A stretch of 64,000 nt of DNA from assembly GCF_902170785.1 (NCBI RefSeq), contig NZ_CABHYG010000009.1, forward strand, positions 372,001-436,000, written 5' to 3'. The notes under the pieces are model-generated. The model did no database searches, was not told where the DNA came from, and saw only the letters and a list, made by a program, of their open reading frames with translations. The position numbers were made by a program, and so were the translations under genes. Positions 45,167 to 54,755 of this stretch are shown one piece after another. This stretch comes from Yersinia proxima. GTDB lineage: Bacteria; Pseudomonadota; Gammaproteobacteria; Enterobacterales; Enterobacteriaceae. Every line of letters starts with the position of its first letter. Position 1 is the first letter of the stretch.

Positions 45167-45997
45167 TCAGTGATCTTTTGCGACAGAAAGAGATTGTAAT
45201 TCTCGCCAGCGAGATAAACGTCGATTCCAACGGGTAAACATCATATCGGTAATAATCGCTAATAGTGCGACTACAATCGCGCCCTGGATAACATAAGCAG
45301 TATTAAAACCACTGAGCCCGATAATAATGGGTGATCCCAAGGTTTTCGTCCCTACCGTGGAAGCAATAGCAGCAGTACCAATATTGATAATGACTGACGT
45401 TCGGATCCCCGCGACAATAACCGGTGCAGCCAACGGTAACTCCACACGCCACAAGATCTGCCTGGCGCTCATGCCGACTCCTTCAGCAACCTCACGGATA
45501 TCTCTGGAAACAGACTCAATACCTGTGATAGTCCCTTGTAAAATAGGCAATAAGCCATACAACACTAAAGCAATAATGGCGGGTTTTTCGCTAAAGCCCA
45601 TCACTGGTACAGCAATAGCAAGCACCGCCACAGGAGGAAATGTTTGCCCCATCGCGACAATAGTTTCTACCACCGAACGAAATTCTTTTCCCCCAGGACG
45701 CGTCACGGCAATACCAGCACTAACCCCAATAAAAACAGCGATAATGCTGGAAATGAGCACCAGGAAAACATGAGCGACGACCAATGACCAAAATGTATCT
45801 TGCGCATATATCGGCCTGTCGAGATCAGGGAATAACGCCGAGAAAAGCCCCCCCAGGGAGGTCATACCAAAAACCAGGCTGACCAATAAGAGCAATGCCC
45901 AACAAAGAGGATCAGTTAGCCCACACCGGAGCCCTGATTTAACCCTCTTAATCAGGTGTTTTTTTTCCTTACCCATCTTTATGGCGGTCGGTTTCAT
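45167..45997 (-). CDS. yehW: Osmoprotectant ABC transporter permease YehW
   Basis: A 276-residue permease with about six hydrophobic segments and the EAA-type loop [43 protein letters not shown]. It is longer than E. coli YehW (243), mainly because of an N-terminal basic stretch of about 25 residues. It overlaps yehX by 4 bp (ATGA). It belongs to the betaine/choline OpuB-like permeases and forms the channel with YehY. Confidence 0.9.
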   Translation of the reverse strand: MKPTAIKMGKEKKHLIKRVKSGLRCGLTDPLCWALLLLVSLVFGMTSLGGLFSALFPDLDRPIYAQDTFWSLVVAHVFLVLISSIIAVFIGVSAGIAVTRPGGKEFRSVVETIVAMGQTFPPVAVLAIAVPVMGFSEKPAIIALVLYGLLPILQGTITGIESVSRDIREVAEGVGMSARQILWRVELPLAAPVIVAGIRTSVIINIGTAAIASTVGTKTLGSPIIIGLSGFNTAYVIQGAIVVALLAIITDMMFTRWNRRLSRWRELQSLSVAKDH

Positions 45998-46938
45998 ATT
46001 CCTCCCATATCCGCATCCGCAATTAAATCAGCGAAGTAAAGTACACCCAATGGTTGCCCCTGTTCATCGACTACCAACAACTTATCAGTCTGGCGTGATA
46101 CAAATAGGGAAAGAGCTTCACGCAAGCTCGTTGTACCCAGTATCGGTTGCCCTATTATGGCTTCACCCTGCCTGACACGTTGTTCTGCCCTCCCGAGTGA
46201 CAACAACTTAATACCTAAATCACTGCGACCAAAGAAATCACGAACAAAGTCATTCGCGGGCTGAGTCAACATTTCCAGAGGTGTGCCTTGTTGGATAACT
46301 CGCCCACCATCCATCAACACGATACGGTCAGCCAAAGCCAATGCTTCATCAATATCATGGGTAACCAGCACAATAGTCCGACCCGATAATTGATGAATAC
46401 GAGTAATTTCGAACTGTAATGCCGAACGTGTCACTGGGTCTAATGCCCCAAAGGGTTCATCCATCAGCAATACTTCCGGATCTGCAGCCAAAGCTCGAGC
46501 TACACCTACCCTTTGTTGCTGGCCACCTGATAATTGATGAGGATAACGATGAAGAAATTGTTCTGGGTCCAGATGCAATAACTCAAGCAATTCAATCACA
46601 CGCTGTCGAATACGCTCCTGAGGCCATTTGAGCAATTGTGGTACGGTGCCAATATTGCGTTCCACAGTCCAATGGGGGAATAGCCCTATTGATTGGATGG
46701 CATAACCCATGCGACGGCGTATATCTTCGGGCTTATAATTACGAATTTCCTCTCCGGCAAAATGAATTTCCCCTTCATCATGCTCAATAAGTCGGTTAAT
46801 CATTTTTAGTGTGGTCGACTTACCGGAACCCGAAGTACCTATCAGTACCGTAAATTCCCCCTTCGCTATCTGTAACGTTAGGTTATCTACTGCCCGTTTA
46901 CCGGCAAAATATTTACTTACCTGATGGAAATGAATCAT
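45994..46938 (-). CDS. yehX: Osmoprotectant ABC transporter ATP-binding protein YehX
   Basis: A 314-residue ATPase (E. coli 308). Walker A is GTSGSGKS (about 34-41), the signature LSGGQQQRV, Walker [13 protein letters not shown] and the switch His in VTHDIDEA. The C-terminal CBS-like tail (about 245-314; [20 protein letters not shown], then [17 protein letters not shown]) is typical of glycine betaine/carnitine/choline ATPases of the OpuA/ProV class. It overlaps both yehY and yehW by 4 bp. Confidence 0.93.
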   Translation of the reverse strand: MIHFHQVSKYFAGKRAVDNLTLQIAKGEFTVLIGTSGSGKSTTLKMINRLIEHDEGEIHFAGEEIRNYKPEDIRRRMGYAIQSIGLFPHWTVERNIGTVPQLLKWPQERIRQRVIELLELLHLDPEQFLHRYPHQLSGGQQQRVGVARALAADPEVLLMDEPFGALDPVTRSALQFEITRIHQLSGRTIVLVTHDIDEALALADRIVLMDGGRVIQQGTPLEMLTQPANDFVRDFFGRSDLGIKLLSLGRAEQRVRQGEAIIGQPILGTTSLREALSLFVSRQTDKLLVVDEQGQPLGVLYFADLIADADMGGI

Positions 46939-48089
46939 CGATGCGAAGTATCCATAAAAATAACGATGAATTTAAACAGCGAATCAACTACTACCGCCAT
47001 CACTATCACGGGAATTACACCCAACAGTACCAAATCCAATGCACTACTGAGTAAACCTTGAAATACAATCGCGCCCAGGCCACCCGCACCAATTAATGCG
47101 GCGACAACAGCCAGCCCGACTGTTTGCACTGCAATAATCCGAACTCCGGATAAAATAAGTGGCATAGCAATGGGTATCTGCACTCGAAAAAACAACTGAC
47201 TGCGGGTCATTCCCATTCCTTGTGCCGATTCAACAACACTGTCAGGCACAGCTTCTAACCCGGCAACTACATTACGTACTAGCGGCAATAAGGCATAAAG
47301 CACCAGTGCAACAATCGCTGGCGCTAATCCGATCCCACTCACTCCATGCTCTGCCAGCCAGGGAATAGCCGCAGCCAATCCCGCCAAAGGTGCAATCAGT
47401 AGACCAAACAAAGCAATAGATGGAATAGTTTGAATGATGTTTAATGTTGAAAAAATAGCACCTTGAAAGCGAGGAGAGCGGAAGCAGATCAGGCCAAGAG
47501 GAATACCCAGAAGTACAGCGGGCACTAACGTTGCAAACAGGATTTGAAGGTGTTGCCATAATGCATCATTAAACACATCTTGCCTATTAACATATTCTTT
47601 CAGCAATGACAGTTGATCGAGTTGCCCGGTAGCCAACAATATTACGACGGGCAGAATCAGTAAAATATTAGCGATACTACGCCAGATAGGGTTTATAACC
47701 GCACGAGACAAGCTATCGATAGCAATCAAAATGCTCATCCCGCTCATCAGCCAGAACCCACCGCCAAGGGATGTGCGAACCAGACTTTCTTCGCCGCCAG
47801 CAAGTTGTGTAGCGGTTGTACCAGCCAGTAGCAGCAAACCGAACAACAGCAGTTCGGCTATCAAAACTGTAGCCCAATACAGCACAATACTTGGTTTAAA
47901 GAAAGCGAAGCTAGCCAGCATCAATATTGGCACTAACAACCACCAAACTGGCCCTGTTACTAACGATATTAATGAAATTCCCTGCCCTGATATCAAACGA
48001 TTGGGTGCATGACTGACAAAAGAAAGCCCGGCCCCTGATAAAATCATCAAAATAACCAGCGCCAACAGGACTCGGTTTTTTACAGCCAT
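46935..48089 (-). CDS. yehY: Osmoprotectant ABC transporter permease YehY
   Basis: A 384-residue inner-membrane permease (E. coli 385) with an N-terminal bundle of about five segments and the C-terminal transport domain (about 180-380). The EAA loop is ESAQGMGMTRSQLFFRVQIPIAMPLILSG. The ATG at 48089 was chosen: the longer ORF would start at a TTG (48110), and GGGAG lies 10 bp upstream. It overlaps yehX by 4 bp. With osmF 108 bp upstream it forms the osmF-yehYXW operon. Confidence 0.93.
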   Translation of the reverse strand: MAVKNRVLLALVILMILSGAGLSFVSHAPNRLISGQGISLISLVTGPVWWLLVPILMLASFAFFKPSIVLYWATVLIAELLLFGLLLLAGTTATQLAGGEESLVRTSLGGGFWLMSGMSILIAIDSLSRAVINPIWRSIANILLILPVVILLATGQLDQLSLLKEYVNRQDVFNDALWQHLQILFATLVPAVLLGIPLGLICFRSPRFQGAIFSTLNIIQTIPSIALFGLLIAPLAGLAAAIPWLAEHGVSGIGLAPAIVALVLYALLPLVRNVVAGLEAVPDSVVESAQGMGMTRSQLFFRVQIPIAMPLILSGVRIIAVQTVGLAVVAALIGAGGLGAIVFQGLLSSALDLVLLGVIPVIVMAVVVDSLFKFIVIFMDTSHR

Positions 48090-48197
48090 AAAAATCCATC
48101 TCCCTGACAAATAATCCTTATTGGAACAATGAATTATCTGTTTATTGGAAAGTGCTTTACCTATTGATAGCTATAGCACCCTCCCTGATACACATGA

Positions 48198-49130
48198 CTA
48201 TCCTTTCACAAACCCTTTTTCTTTCAGATAATTGGCTGCAACTTTCTTGGCATCCTGGCCTTCAACCGAAATACGAGCATTCAGTTTTTGTAAGGTTGCA
48301 CTATCAAGGGTGGCAAATACGGGATCGAGCAAAGCAGGGATATTAGGATGCGCTTTCAGTGTGGCTTCACGGATTATTGGTGCTGGCGCATAGATAGGTT
48401 GTACACCTTTGGTATCTTCCAACGTTTGCAGACCTAGTGCCGCTACCGGGCCATCGGTGCCATACGCCATGGCGGCGTTCACTCCCGAGGTCTGCTCAGC
48501 GGCTGCTTTAATTGTTACCGCGGTGTCACCACCAGCCAATGACAAGAGTTGGTCTTGGTTCAATTTGAAACCATATGCTTGTTGGAAAGCAGGCAGGGCA
48601 TCAGGTCTTTCAATAAACTCAGCTGAAGCCGCCAATTTGAATTTGCCACCCGTATTAATCCATTTACCTAAATCATCCAGTGTTTTCAAATTATTAGCGC
48701 TAGCTAAATCCTGGCGAACAGCAATAGTCCAGGTATTGTTCGCTGGCGCAGGTGAAAGCCACACCAGTTTATTTTTCTCATAATCCAGCGCTTTTACTTT
48801 TTCATAACCTGCTTTCGCATCTTTCCAGGCAGGATCTTTTTCATCAGAGAAGAAAAAGGCACCATTACCCGTGTATTCAGGGTAAATATCAATCTCGCCA
48901 GCAGTGATAGCCCCACGCACCACTTTGGTGGTGCCCAACTGGGATTTATTGGTGGTTTTAATCCCGTTAGCATCAAGAACCTGCACAATAATATTGCCCA
49001 GCAATGAGCCTTCAGTATCAATTTTTGAGCCAACACGGACAGTATCAGCAGCCTGTGACGCACCACCTGAAACAGCCAACATTACTGTAGCTAACGCAAA
49101 AATCCGGCTACGGGTTAAGGTCTTTGCCAT
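48198..49130 (-). CDS. osmF: Glycine betaine/osmoprotectant-binding protein OsmF (YehZ)
   Basis: A 310-residue precursor (E. coli 305) with a signal peptide (cleavage SQA-ADTV, about residue 27). The mature chain is an OpuAC-type binding fold: VRVGSKIDTEGSLLGNIIVQVLDANGI at the N terminus, GEIDIYPEYTGNGAFFF (about 80-96) and VNAAMAYGTDGPVA. The E. coli homolog binds betaine weakly and is sigmaS-induced at high osmolarity; specificity here is not proven. It is the first gene of osmF-yehYXW. Confidence 0.92.
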   Translation of the reverse strand: MAKTLTRSRIFALATVMLAVSGGASQAADTVRVGSKIDTEGSLLGNIIVQVLDANGIKTTNKSQLGTTKVVRGAITAGEIDIYPEYTGNGAFFFSDEKDPAWKDAKAGYEKVKALDYEKNKLVWLSPAPANNTWTIAVRQDLASANNLKTLDDLGKWINTGGKFKLAASAEFIERPDALPAFQQAYGFKLNQDQLLSLAGGDTAVTIKAAAEQTSGVNAAMAYGTDGPVAALGLQTLEDTKGVQPIYAPAPIIREATLKAHPNIPALLDPVFATLDSATLQKLNARISVEGQDAKKVAANYLKEKGFVKG

Positions 49131-49495
49131 GCTTTACCTCTATGTGCTCAAGGGTTATTGAAAGTTCATTCATTAATATCGGTGAAATGCCAATTTCAGC
49201 AAGGCTGAAAAAAAACCATTAACAAATCAGCAACTATATTAGATTTAGTCGAAAATAAACCAAATAACCAATTGATATTAAATATATTATTCAAGTCAGA
49301 CTAGGTTAACTGGTCTGCCACTTCTATAGATAACAGTATGATAGCTAAGTATTTAAACACGTGTTACTGACAAGGATGACTGTTAAGATTACATAATTAG
49401 CTGTATATAACAACAGTAAAATACAGATAAGTGAAAACAATACCTCCGATCTTGTAGAAGGTCTGATGCCTTCATTTTCACTTTGATAAGTCACT
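49131..49495 (-). other. Intergenic region between osmF and desaturase gene
   Basis: 365 bp, AT-rich, with no credible gene. It holds the osmF promoter and the 3' side of the desaturase gene. Short TTTCAGC/GCTGAAA arms at 49191-49207 could form a hairpin, but a T tract is not in the right place for termination of either gene. Confidence 0.4.
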
Positions 49496-50554
49496 TCAGA
49501 CTGACTCGGTATGCCCATCTCCCCTGTCAATTACAGTGTGCAGCCTTTCCTCAGCCCGAGCTTTATTTTCACTATCGTAAAAAGGATGAATTTCTATCGC
49601 CAAAGCTGTAAAAACAAATGCTTCGAACCATTCAGTATAGCCATTCACCACAAATTGCTCGCTGCGATGCTGATATTGAACCCAACTTTCCAGATAAATC
49701 CGGCGCAATCCATACCAGGGCAAAGCCGGTAAATCGTGGTGAACCAAATGATAATTGAGGTTTAAAAAGAGTAGACGCCATGGCCATGCGGCCTCATTCA
49801 GGGTTGAACGTGCTGCGCTGTTTTCAGCCGCGCGATGCTCAAAAAAGGATCTTACTTTGGTCAAACTAAGGGCGGGATAGCTAATTACCAAAATATAAAA
49901 AATAGCCGAAATACCATAACCAGCCATCCAGTAAAACAATAAGCCAAGTAAACCAAAATGAACCAACCACATTGCAATCGCCGGACGATCGCCAGTAATA
50001 AAAGCACGGATTGCACTACGATTGGTGGCGATGATATCTAACGCGGGTCCCAAAATTAATCGGCCAGAAAAGGTATTGCTAATACGGACAATACCTTTGA
50101 ATAATTGCGGAAAATTTTGCCATTGCTTTGCAGTGTAATAATAGCTCTCTGGATCTTTTTCAGGATGAGTCAGATCCTCATCTTTATGGTGTTGAATATG
50201 GGAGTCACGATAAAGGCCATAGGGGTACCATACTGCCAGTGGCAAAGTACCTAACAGCTGATTTACCCGTCGCCAGCGCGTTGGATGGCCATGAATCAGC
50301 TCATGTTGTAATGACGTATACCACGCGGTAAATAATATTAGCAGTATGCTTCCCAGTACTGTGCCTAATTGCTGCCAATAAATAACACAGGCAAACCAGC
50401 CAGTATAAATAACCCCTATCAATACCCAGGTAGGCAATTCCAGCCGCCATACCCAAGAGCGAGACAATAGTTTTATTCTAGCCCGTTGTTGCTCGCTAAG
50501 ATAATAAGCAGCCCCGGCTCCACGGTGATTAGATTTGGTATCAGCAGCAGGCAT
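49496..50554 (-). CDS. Fatty acid desaturase family protein
   Basis: A 352-residue membrane protein with four or five hydrophobic segments and three histidine boxes: HELIHGH (about 89-95), HIQHHKDED (about 124-132) and NLNYHLVHHDLPALPW (about 265-280). These bind the diiron site of membrane-bound desaturases and hydroxylases. The layout is near the DesA/DesB type acyl-lipid desaturases or alkane-type monooxygenases, and cannot be narrowed. It has no ferredoxin domain of its own. It is transcribed in line with the oxidoreductase gene upstream (156 bp gap), so co-regulation is possible. Confidence 0.85.
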   Translation of the reverse strand: MPAADTKSNHRGAGAAYYLSEQQRARIKLLSRSWVWRLELPTWVLIGVIYTGWFACVIYWQQLGTVLGSILLILFTAWYTSLQHELIHGHPTRWRRVNQLLGTLPLAVWYPYGLYRDSHIQHHKDEDLTHPEKDPESYYYTAKQWQNFPQLFKGIVRISNTFSGRLILGPALDIIATNRSAIRAFITGDRPAIAMWLVHFGLLGLLFYWMAGYGISAIFYILVISYPALSLTKVRSFFEHRAAENSAARSTLNEAAWPWRLLFLNLNYHLVHHDLPALPWYGLRRIYLESWVQYQHRSEQFVVNGYTEWFEAFVFTALAIEIHPFYDSENKARAEERLHTVIDRGDGHTESV

Positions 50555-50710
50555 ATTGAGGACTCATACTTGGCATAATTCTCACCAGTATCAGCTTAAT
50601 GATCCCTGCTGCTAACTAACTTAAAATACTATGTAAATATGAGAATGTGATAATCGCCTTCTGTTTTGATCTGACTAAACTCAAAAAGCGTTGAGCGATG
50701 ACGAACCACA

Positions 50711-51841
50711 TCAATTTTCAACTACATTAACCCAGCACTGTTCCTCTGCTGAAGTAGCAATAGCATCGAGTACTCTGGACACTTTCCATCCTTCTTCGAA
50801 ATCCGGCCACATACGATCACCGGCAGCAATTCCGTTAATCAAATCACGGATCTCGACCGTTTTTTGGTCGTTAAATCCAATACCATGCCCAGCACTTACA
50901 CAAAATGCTGCATAGTCGGGGTGCAATGGCCCTGTAAGCAGTGTTTTAAACCCTTGTCTGGACTGGGGTTCATCGTGGCGATAGAGCTGCAATTCAGCCA
51001 TTCGTTCTTGTGAATAACTGATTGTACCTTTGGTTCCTGTGACCACATAGGTCAAACCCATTTTGCGGCCACAAGCAATACGTGAAGTCTCAATAGTCCC
51101 CATTGCTCCATTGGCAAAACGAACTAGCGCACTGGCCTGATCTTCATTTTCTACTTCACGTAACAATGAGGGATTTTTTGGATCAGGCCGCTGCTTAATC
51201 ACCGTCTGCATATCACCACATACATTAGTGATATCACCCACCAGATAATGGGCCATATTGACAATGTGTGCGGCTAAATCACCTAATGCTCCTAGCCCCG
51301 CCTGCGCCTTAGTGCAGTGCCAATCCAACGGTGTTTGCGGGTCTGCCAGATAATCTTCATTATGAGTGCCATAAAAATGCACGATATCGCCAATCTCGCC
51401 ATTGGCAATGATCTCGCGGGCTAACTGGCTAGTTGGGTTCTTCATATAGTTGAATCCCACCAACGTTTTCACCCCTTTAGCGCGTGCTGCCTCGGCCATT
51501 TCTTTGGCATCTGCGGCATTAAGAGCCAGCGGTTTTTCGGAATAAACATGCTTACCATGCCTTATAGCCGCAAGAGCCATTTCTTTGTGCAAGAAATTTG
51601 GTGCACAAATATCTACGACATCAATAGCTGGGTCAGAAACCAATTCTTGCCAGTTTGCAGTCGACCGGGAAAAACCAAATTCTTCAGCTCGTTGTTGAGC
51701 CAATTCAGGTGTGACCTCTGCCAGCATTTCTAATACAGGCAAACCCTTTAAAGGAAAAACCGTCGCAACCTGCGCATAAGCAATAGCATGACAGCGACCA
51801 ATATAACCAGTACCAATAAGGCCAATTCGAACCTTTTGCAT
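50711..51841 (-). CDS. Gfo/Idh/MocA family oxidoreductase
   Basis: A 376-residue NAD(P)-dependent dehydrogenase. The N-terminal Rossmann fold begins IGLIGTGYIGRCHAIAYA (about 5-22); DIVDICAPNFLHKEMALAAIRHGKHVYSEKPLALNAADAKEMAEAA carries the EKP catalytic Lys region (about 93-110). The C-terminal domain includes HIVNMAHYLVGD and a conserved His in DWHCTKAQAG. Substrates in the family are sugars, inositols and sugar acids; the specific one is unknown. The ATG has GAGGGG at about 10 bp. Confidence 0.88.
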   Translation of the reverse strand: MQKVRIGLIGTGYIGRCHAIAYAQVATVFPLKGLPVLEMLAEVTPELAQQRAEEFGFSRSTANWQELVSDPAIDVVDICAPNFLHKEMALAAIRHGKHVYSEKPLALNAADAKEMAEAARAKGVKTLVGFNYMKNPTSQLAREIIANGEIGDIVHFYGTHNEDYLADPQTPLDWHCTKAQAGLGALGDLAAHIVNMAHYLVGDITNVCGDMQTVIKQRPDPKNPSLLREVENEDQASALVRFANGAMGTIETSRIACGRKMGLTYVVTGTKGTISYSQERMAELQLYRHDEPQSRQGFKTLLTGPLHPDYAAFCVSAGHGIGFNDQKTVEIRDLINGIAAGDRMWPDFEEGWKVSRVLDAIATSAEEQCWVNVVEN

Positions 51842-52231
51842 TCTATTCCCCTCGCTTGTTTAGGATTAAGGCCCCGCGAGGAACCTCTACTTGTCAACGG
51901 TTATACGAAATTAAAATTTCACACTCAAGATCAAATTGGAATGAAAAACCTTTTTTGCGAAGCAACTCATTTAATCTTCTCAGTCCGATGAAATTTTGCA
52001 TTAACAAGTAGTAAACCAAGCCACTTAGCTCACAAAAAGAAATCATAAAAACCAGCAAATGAATTATTTATTCTTTTTATGAAACGAATGAAATTATAAA
52101 TTTAAAATTTGCGGAGCAATATGCATTGCTGACAACTCTGGGTTTCAATACGATGATTTAGTTATATAGTGAACACCACGATGAAGCACTCAACTAAGCG
52201 GCTTCTTTATAATTTCGACAGGTAACTTGCT
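51842..52231. other. Divergent intergenic region, oxidoreductase and sulfurtransferase
   Basis: 390 bp of AT-rich DNA with no gene or notable hairpin. Promoters for both flanking genes must lie here; no clear one can be named. Confidence 0.4.
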
Positions 52232-53086
52232 ATGAACTCATCTTTTTTGGTTACACCACAATGGCTGACAGAACATATTGATGATGCCAACACCGTTATT
52301 CTGGATGCCAGAATGTCACCGCCAGGATTAATCCCTAAAAGAGATATTCAGGCCGAGTTTGAGCAAGGACATATTCCCGGAGCTGTTTACTTTGATATTG
52401 ATGCAATTGCCGATAGCAGCACCGATTTACCTCATATGTTGCCATCTCCACAAGTATTCAGTGAGATGGTCGGCCAATTAGGGGTCAGTGAGCAGCATAC
52501 CTTAGTCATTTATGATGATGGAAACCTATTTTCAGCGCCGCGGGTTTGGTGGACATTCCGTATCTTCGGTGCCCAAAATGTATACATACTGGCCGGTGGT
52601 ATCAGCGGGTGGCAACAGGCAGGTTTTGCATTAGAAAGTGGCCCAACATTTCCAACAGCTCAAACCTTCAACGCAACATTCAATGATGCTGCCGTCAAAA
52701 ATATTCATGAGGTTTTAGCCGTACTAGGAAACAATGAAATACAGATTTTAGATGCTCGTCCTGCAGGCAGATTTAAAGCCCTGGAACCAGAACCTCGTCC
52801 TGGATTGCGTCTTGGTCGCATCCCCGGCAGTATTAATGTGCCTTGGGGGAGTATGGTTGAGAATGGCAACCTGAAATCACCACAAGAACTGGAAGCTATT
52901 TTTGCCGCCCAAGGGGTGGATTTAACCAAGCCCATTATTACCAGCTGCGGCTCAGGTGTTACAGCTGCAGTGGTTGCTCTGGGATTAGCCGCTGTCAATG
53001 CACCGTCGGTAGCACTGTATGACGGTTCTTGGGCTGAATGGGGTGCTTCTGATTCGCTCCCAATCGATAGCACTCAATTGCCATAA
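52232..53086 (+). CDS. sseA: 3-mercaptopyruvate sulfurtransferase (SseA type)
   Basis: A 284-residue enzyme with two rhodanese domains (about 1-145 and 155-280). The catalytic Cys lies in CGSGVTA (about 235-241), the loop of mercaptopyruvate sulfurtransferases rather than thiosulfate ones (CRKG). Cleavage of 3-mercaptopyruvate gives pyruvate and a persulfide. VILDARMSPPGL at the N terminus and LDARPAGRFKALEPEPRPGLRLGRIPGSINVPW in domain 2 match E. coli SseA (281 residues). It converges with the urtE gene 7 bp downstream. Confidence 0.9.
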   Translation: MNSSFLVTPQWLTEHIDDANTVILDARMSPPGLIPKRDIQAEFEQGHIPGAVYFDIDAIADSSTDLPHMLPSPQVFSEMVGQLGVSEQHTLVIYDDGNLFSAPRVWWTFRIFGAQNVYILAGGISGWQQAGFALESGPTFPTAQTFNATFNDAAVKNIHEVLAVLGNNEIQILDARPAGRFKALEPEPRPGLRLGRIPGSINVPWGSMVENGNLKSPQELEAIFAAQGVDLTKPIITSCGSGVTAAVVALGLAAVNAPSVALYDGSWAEWGASDSLPIDSTQLP

Positions 53087-53092
53087 AATGAC

Positions 53093-53791
53093 TTAAATAG
53101 CGACCAGGCTCCGGACACCGTCAAGCTCCATATCAGTGCCGTGACCTCTCTGGACAATTTTGCCGCGCGACATCACCAGATAGCTATCCGCCAGTTCTGC
53201 GGCAAAATCATAAAATTGCTCAACCAACAAAATAGCCATATCCCCACGGGCGGCCAGCTGCTTGATAACCAACCCGATTTCCTTAATCACCGAGGGCTGA
53301 ATACCTTCTGTGGGTTCATCAAGAATAAGTAAACGAGGTTGACAAGCCAGCGCCCGCCCAATGGCCAATTGCTGCTGCTGCCCACCCGATAAATCACCAC
53401 CACGGCGATGCTTCATATCCTGTAAAACGGGAAAGAGTTGATAAATATGTTCTGGCACAACCTGGCTTTGTGAACCGGAGAAGCGGGAAAGACCTAACAG
53501 GATGTTCTCTTCTACTGTTAATCGGGGGAAAATTTCCCGCCCTTGTGGCACATAGGCTATCCCCCCTTTAACTCGCTGATGGGGTGATTGATGGCTAATA
53601 TCTTTCCCCTCCCAAGTAATGGTACCGTTCTTGGCAGGCACTAACCCCATCAGGCATTTCAGTAATGTTGTTTTACCCACACCATTACGCCCCAATAAGC
53701 AGGTTACCTCACCTATGGCGGCCTCGAATGACAGGCCACGCAAGATATGGCTTCCACCATAATATTGATCAAGTTCATTCACTTGCAGCAT
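53093..53791 (-). CDS. urtE: Urea ABC transporter ATP-binding protein UrtE
   Basis: A 232-residue ATPase of the LivF type. Walker A is GRNGVGKT (about 33-40), the signature DLSGGQQQQ, Walker B LLILDEPTEGIQP, and the switch His is replaced by Gln in LVEQFYD, as is usual in LivF/UrtE proteins. Together with UrtD it drives UrtBC. A 127-bp gap separates it from urtD, longer than the other urt junctions; no gene was seen in the gap. Confidence 0.93.
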   Translation of the reverse strand: MLQVNELDQYYGGSHILRGLSFEAAIGEVTCLLGRNGVGKTTLLKCLMGLVPAKNGTITWEGKDISHQSPHQRVKGGIAYVPQGREIFPRLTVEENILLGLSRFSGSQSQVVPEHIYQLFPVLQDMKHRRGGDLSGGQQQQLAIGRALACQPRLLILDEPTEGIQPSVIKEIGLVIKQLAARGDMAILLVEQFYDFAAELADSYLVMSRGKIVQRGHGTDMELDGVRSLVAI

Positions 53792-53918
53792 ATTTTGCCC
53801 TTAAATATCCAAATAACGAGATATGAGAAGAAAGCGGCGCAACCACTGTGAATCAACGTGCGACCCCCGAGGTTTGGTCACCCCAAATGAGGAGGAGGAA
53901 ACACAGAGTCAGAGCGGT

Positions 53919-54755
53919 TCAGCGCCCTAAATACACCTCTATCACCTGCTCATTTTCCTGCACCTCGGCCAGTGTTCCCTCAGCTAACACTTGCCCCTGA
54001 TGTAATACGGTGACATGGTCGGCAATGGTCTCCACAAACCCCATATCGTGTTCCACCACCATCAATGAATGCTTCCCCGCCAATTGATTAAACAGCTCGG
54101 CAGTATAGGCCGTTTCCGCATCCGTCATCCCAGCAGCTGGCTCATCCAACAGCAGTAAATGTGGGTCTTGTACTAATAACATGCCGATTTCAAGAAACTG
54201 TTTTTGCCCGTGAGATAACAAACCTGCGGGTCGCTGGCGCATCTCATTTAAGCGCAGCATAGTTAACGTTTCATCAATTTGATCCCGCTGTTCACTGTTT
54301 AACTTAGCGCGTAAACTGGCCCAAACAGTTTTGGTATTTTTTTGGGCCAATTCAAGGTTTTCAAACACGCTCAACGCTTCAAATACTGTCGGTTTTTGGA
54401 ATTTTCGCCCAATACCCGCTTGAGCAATTTCAATCGTATTCATAACAGAGAGATCATGGTGTTGGTCGTACATCATCTTGCCGCTCTGTGGGCGAGTTTT
54501 ACCGGTAATGACATCCATCAACGTGGTTTTACCTGCACCGTTTGGGCCGATAATACAACGCAGTTCACCGACGCCGATTTGCAGTGAGAGGTTTCTCAAC
54601 ACATGGAAACCATCAAAACTGACATTGATATCTTCCAAAGTCAGTACCGGATCCCGCTGCTGGCGATACTTATCCGCAGCATGCTGTACTACACCGGGCT
54701 CCTGAGCAATAATTTCAGGGTAAATAAGTTGTTCTGTAATTTGAAACCGACTCAT
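53919..54755 (-). CDS. urtD: Urea ABC transporter ATP-binding protein UrtD
   Basis: A 278-residue ATPase of the LivG type. Walker A is GPNGAGKT (about 70-77), the signature LLSHGQKQFLEIG (SHGQ in place of SGGQ, usual in UrtD), Walker B LLLDEPAAGMTD and the switch His in VVEHDMGFV. The N-terminal 35 residues precede the ATPase domain. It overlaps urtC by 4 bp (54752-54755). Confidence 0.94.
   Translation of the reverse strand: MSRFQITEQLIYPEIIAQEPGVVQHAADKYRQQRDPVLTLEDINVSFDGFHVLRNLSLQIGVGELRCIIGPNGAGKTTLMDVITGKTRPQSGKMMYDQHHDLSVMNTIEIAQAGIGRKFQKPTVFEALSVFENLELAQKNTKTVWASLRAKLNSEQRDQIDETLTMLRLNEMRQRPAGLLSHGQKQFLEIGMLLVQDPHLLLLDEPAAGMTDAETAYTAELFNQLAGKHSLMVVEHDMGFVETIADHVTVLHQGQVLAEGTLAEVQENEQVIEVYLGR

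Noticed and set aside
53792-53918. A gene or copy of the 27.5-kb palindromic element in the urtD-urtE gap
   Set aside because: No credible ORF is present; a short GACCCCCGAGGTTTGGTC palindrome is only loosely similar to the 27.5-kb element.
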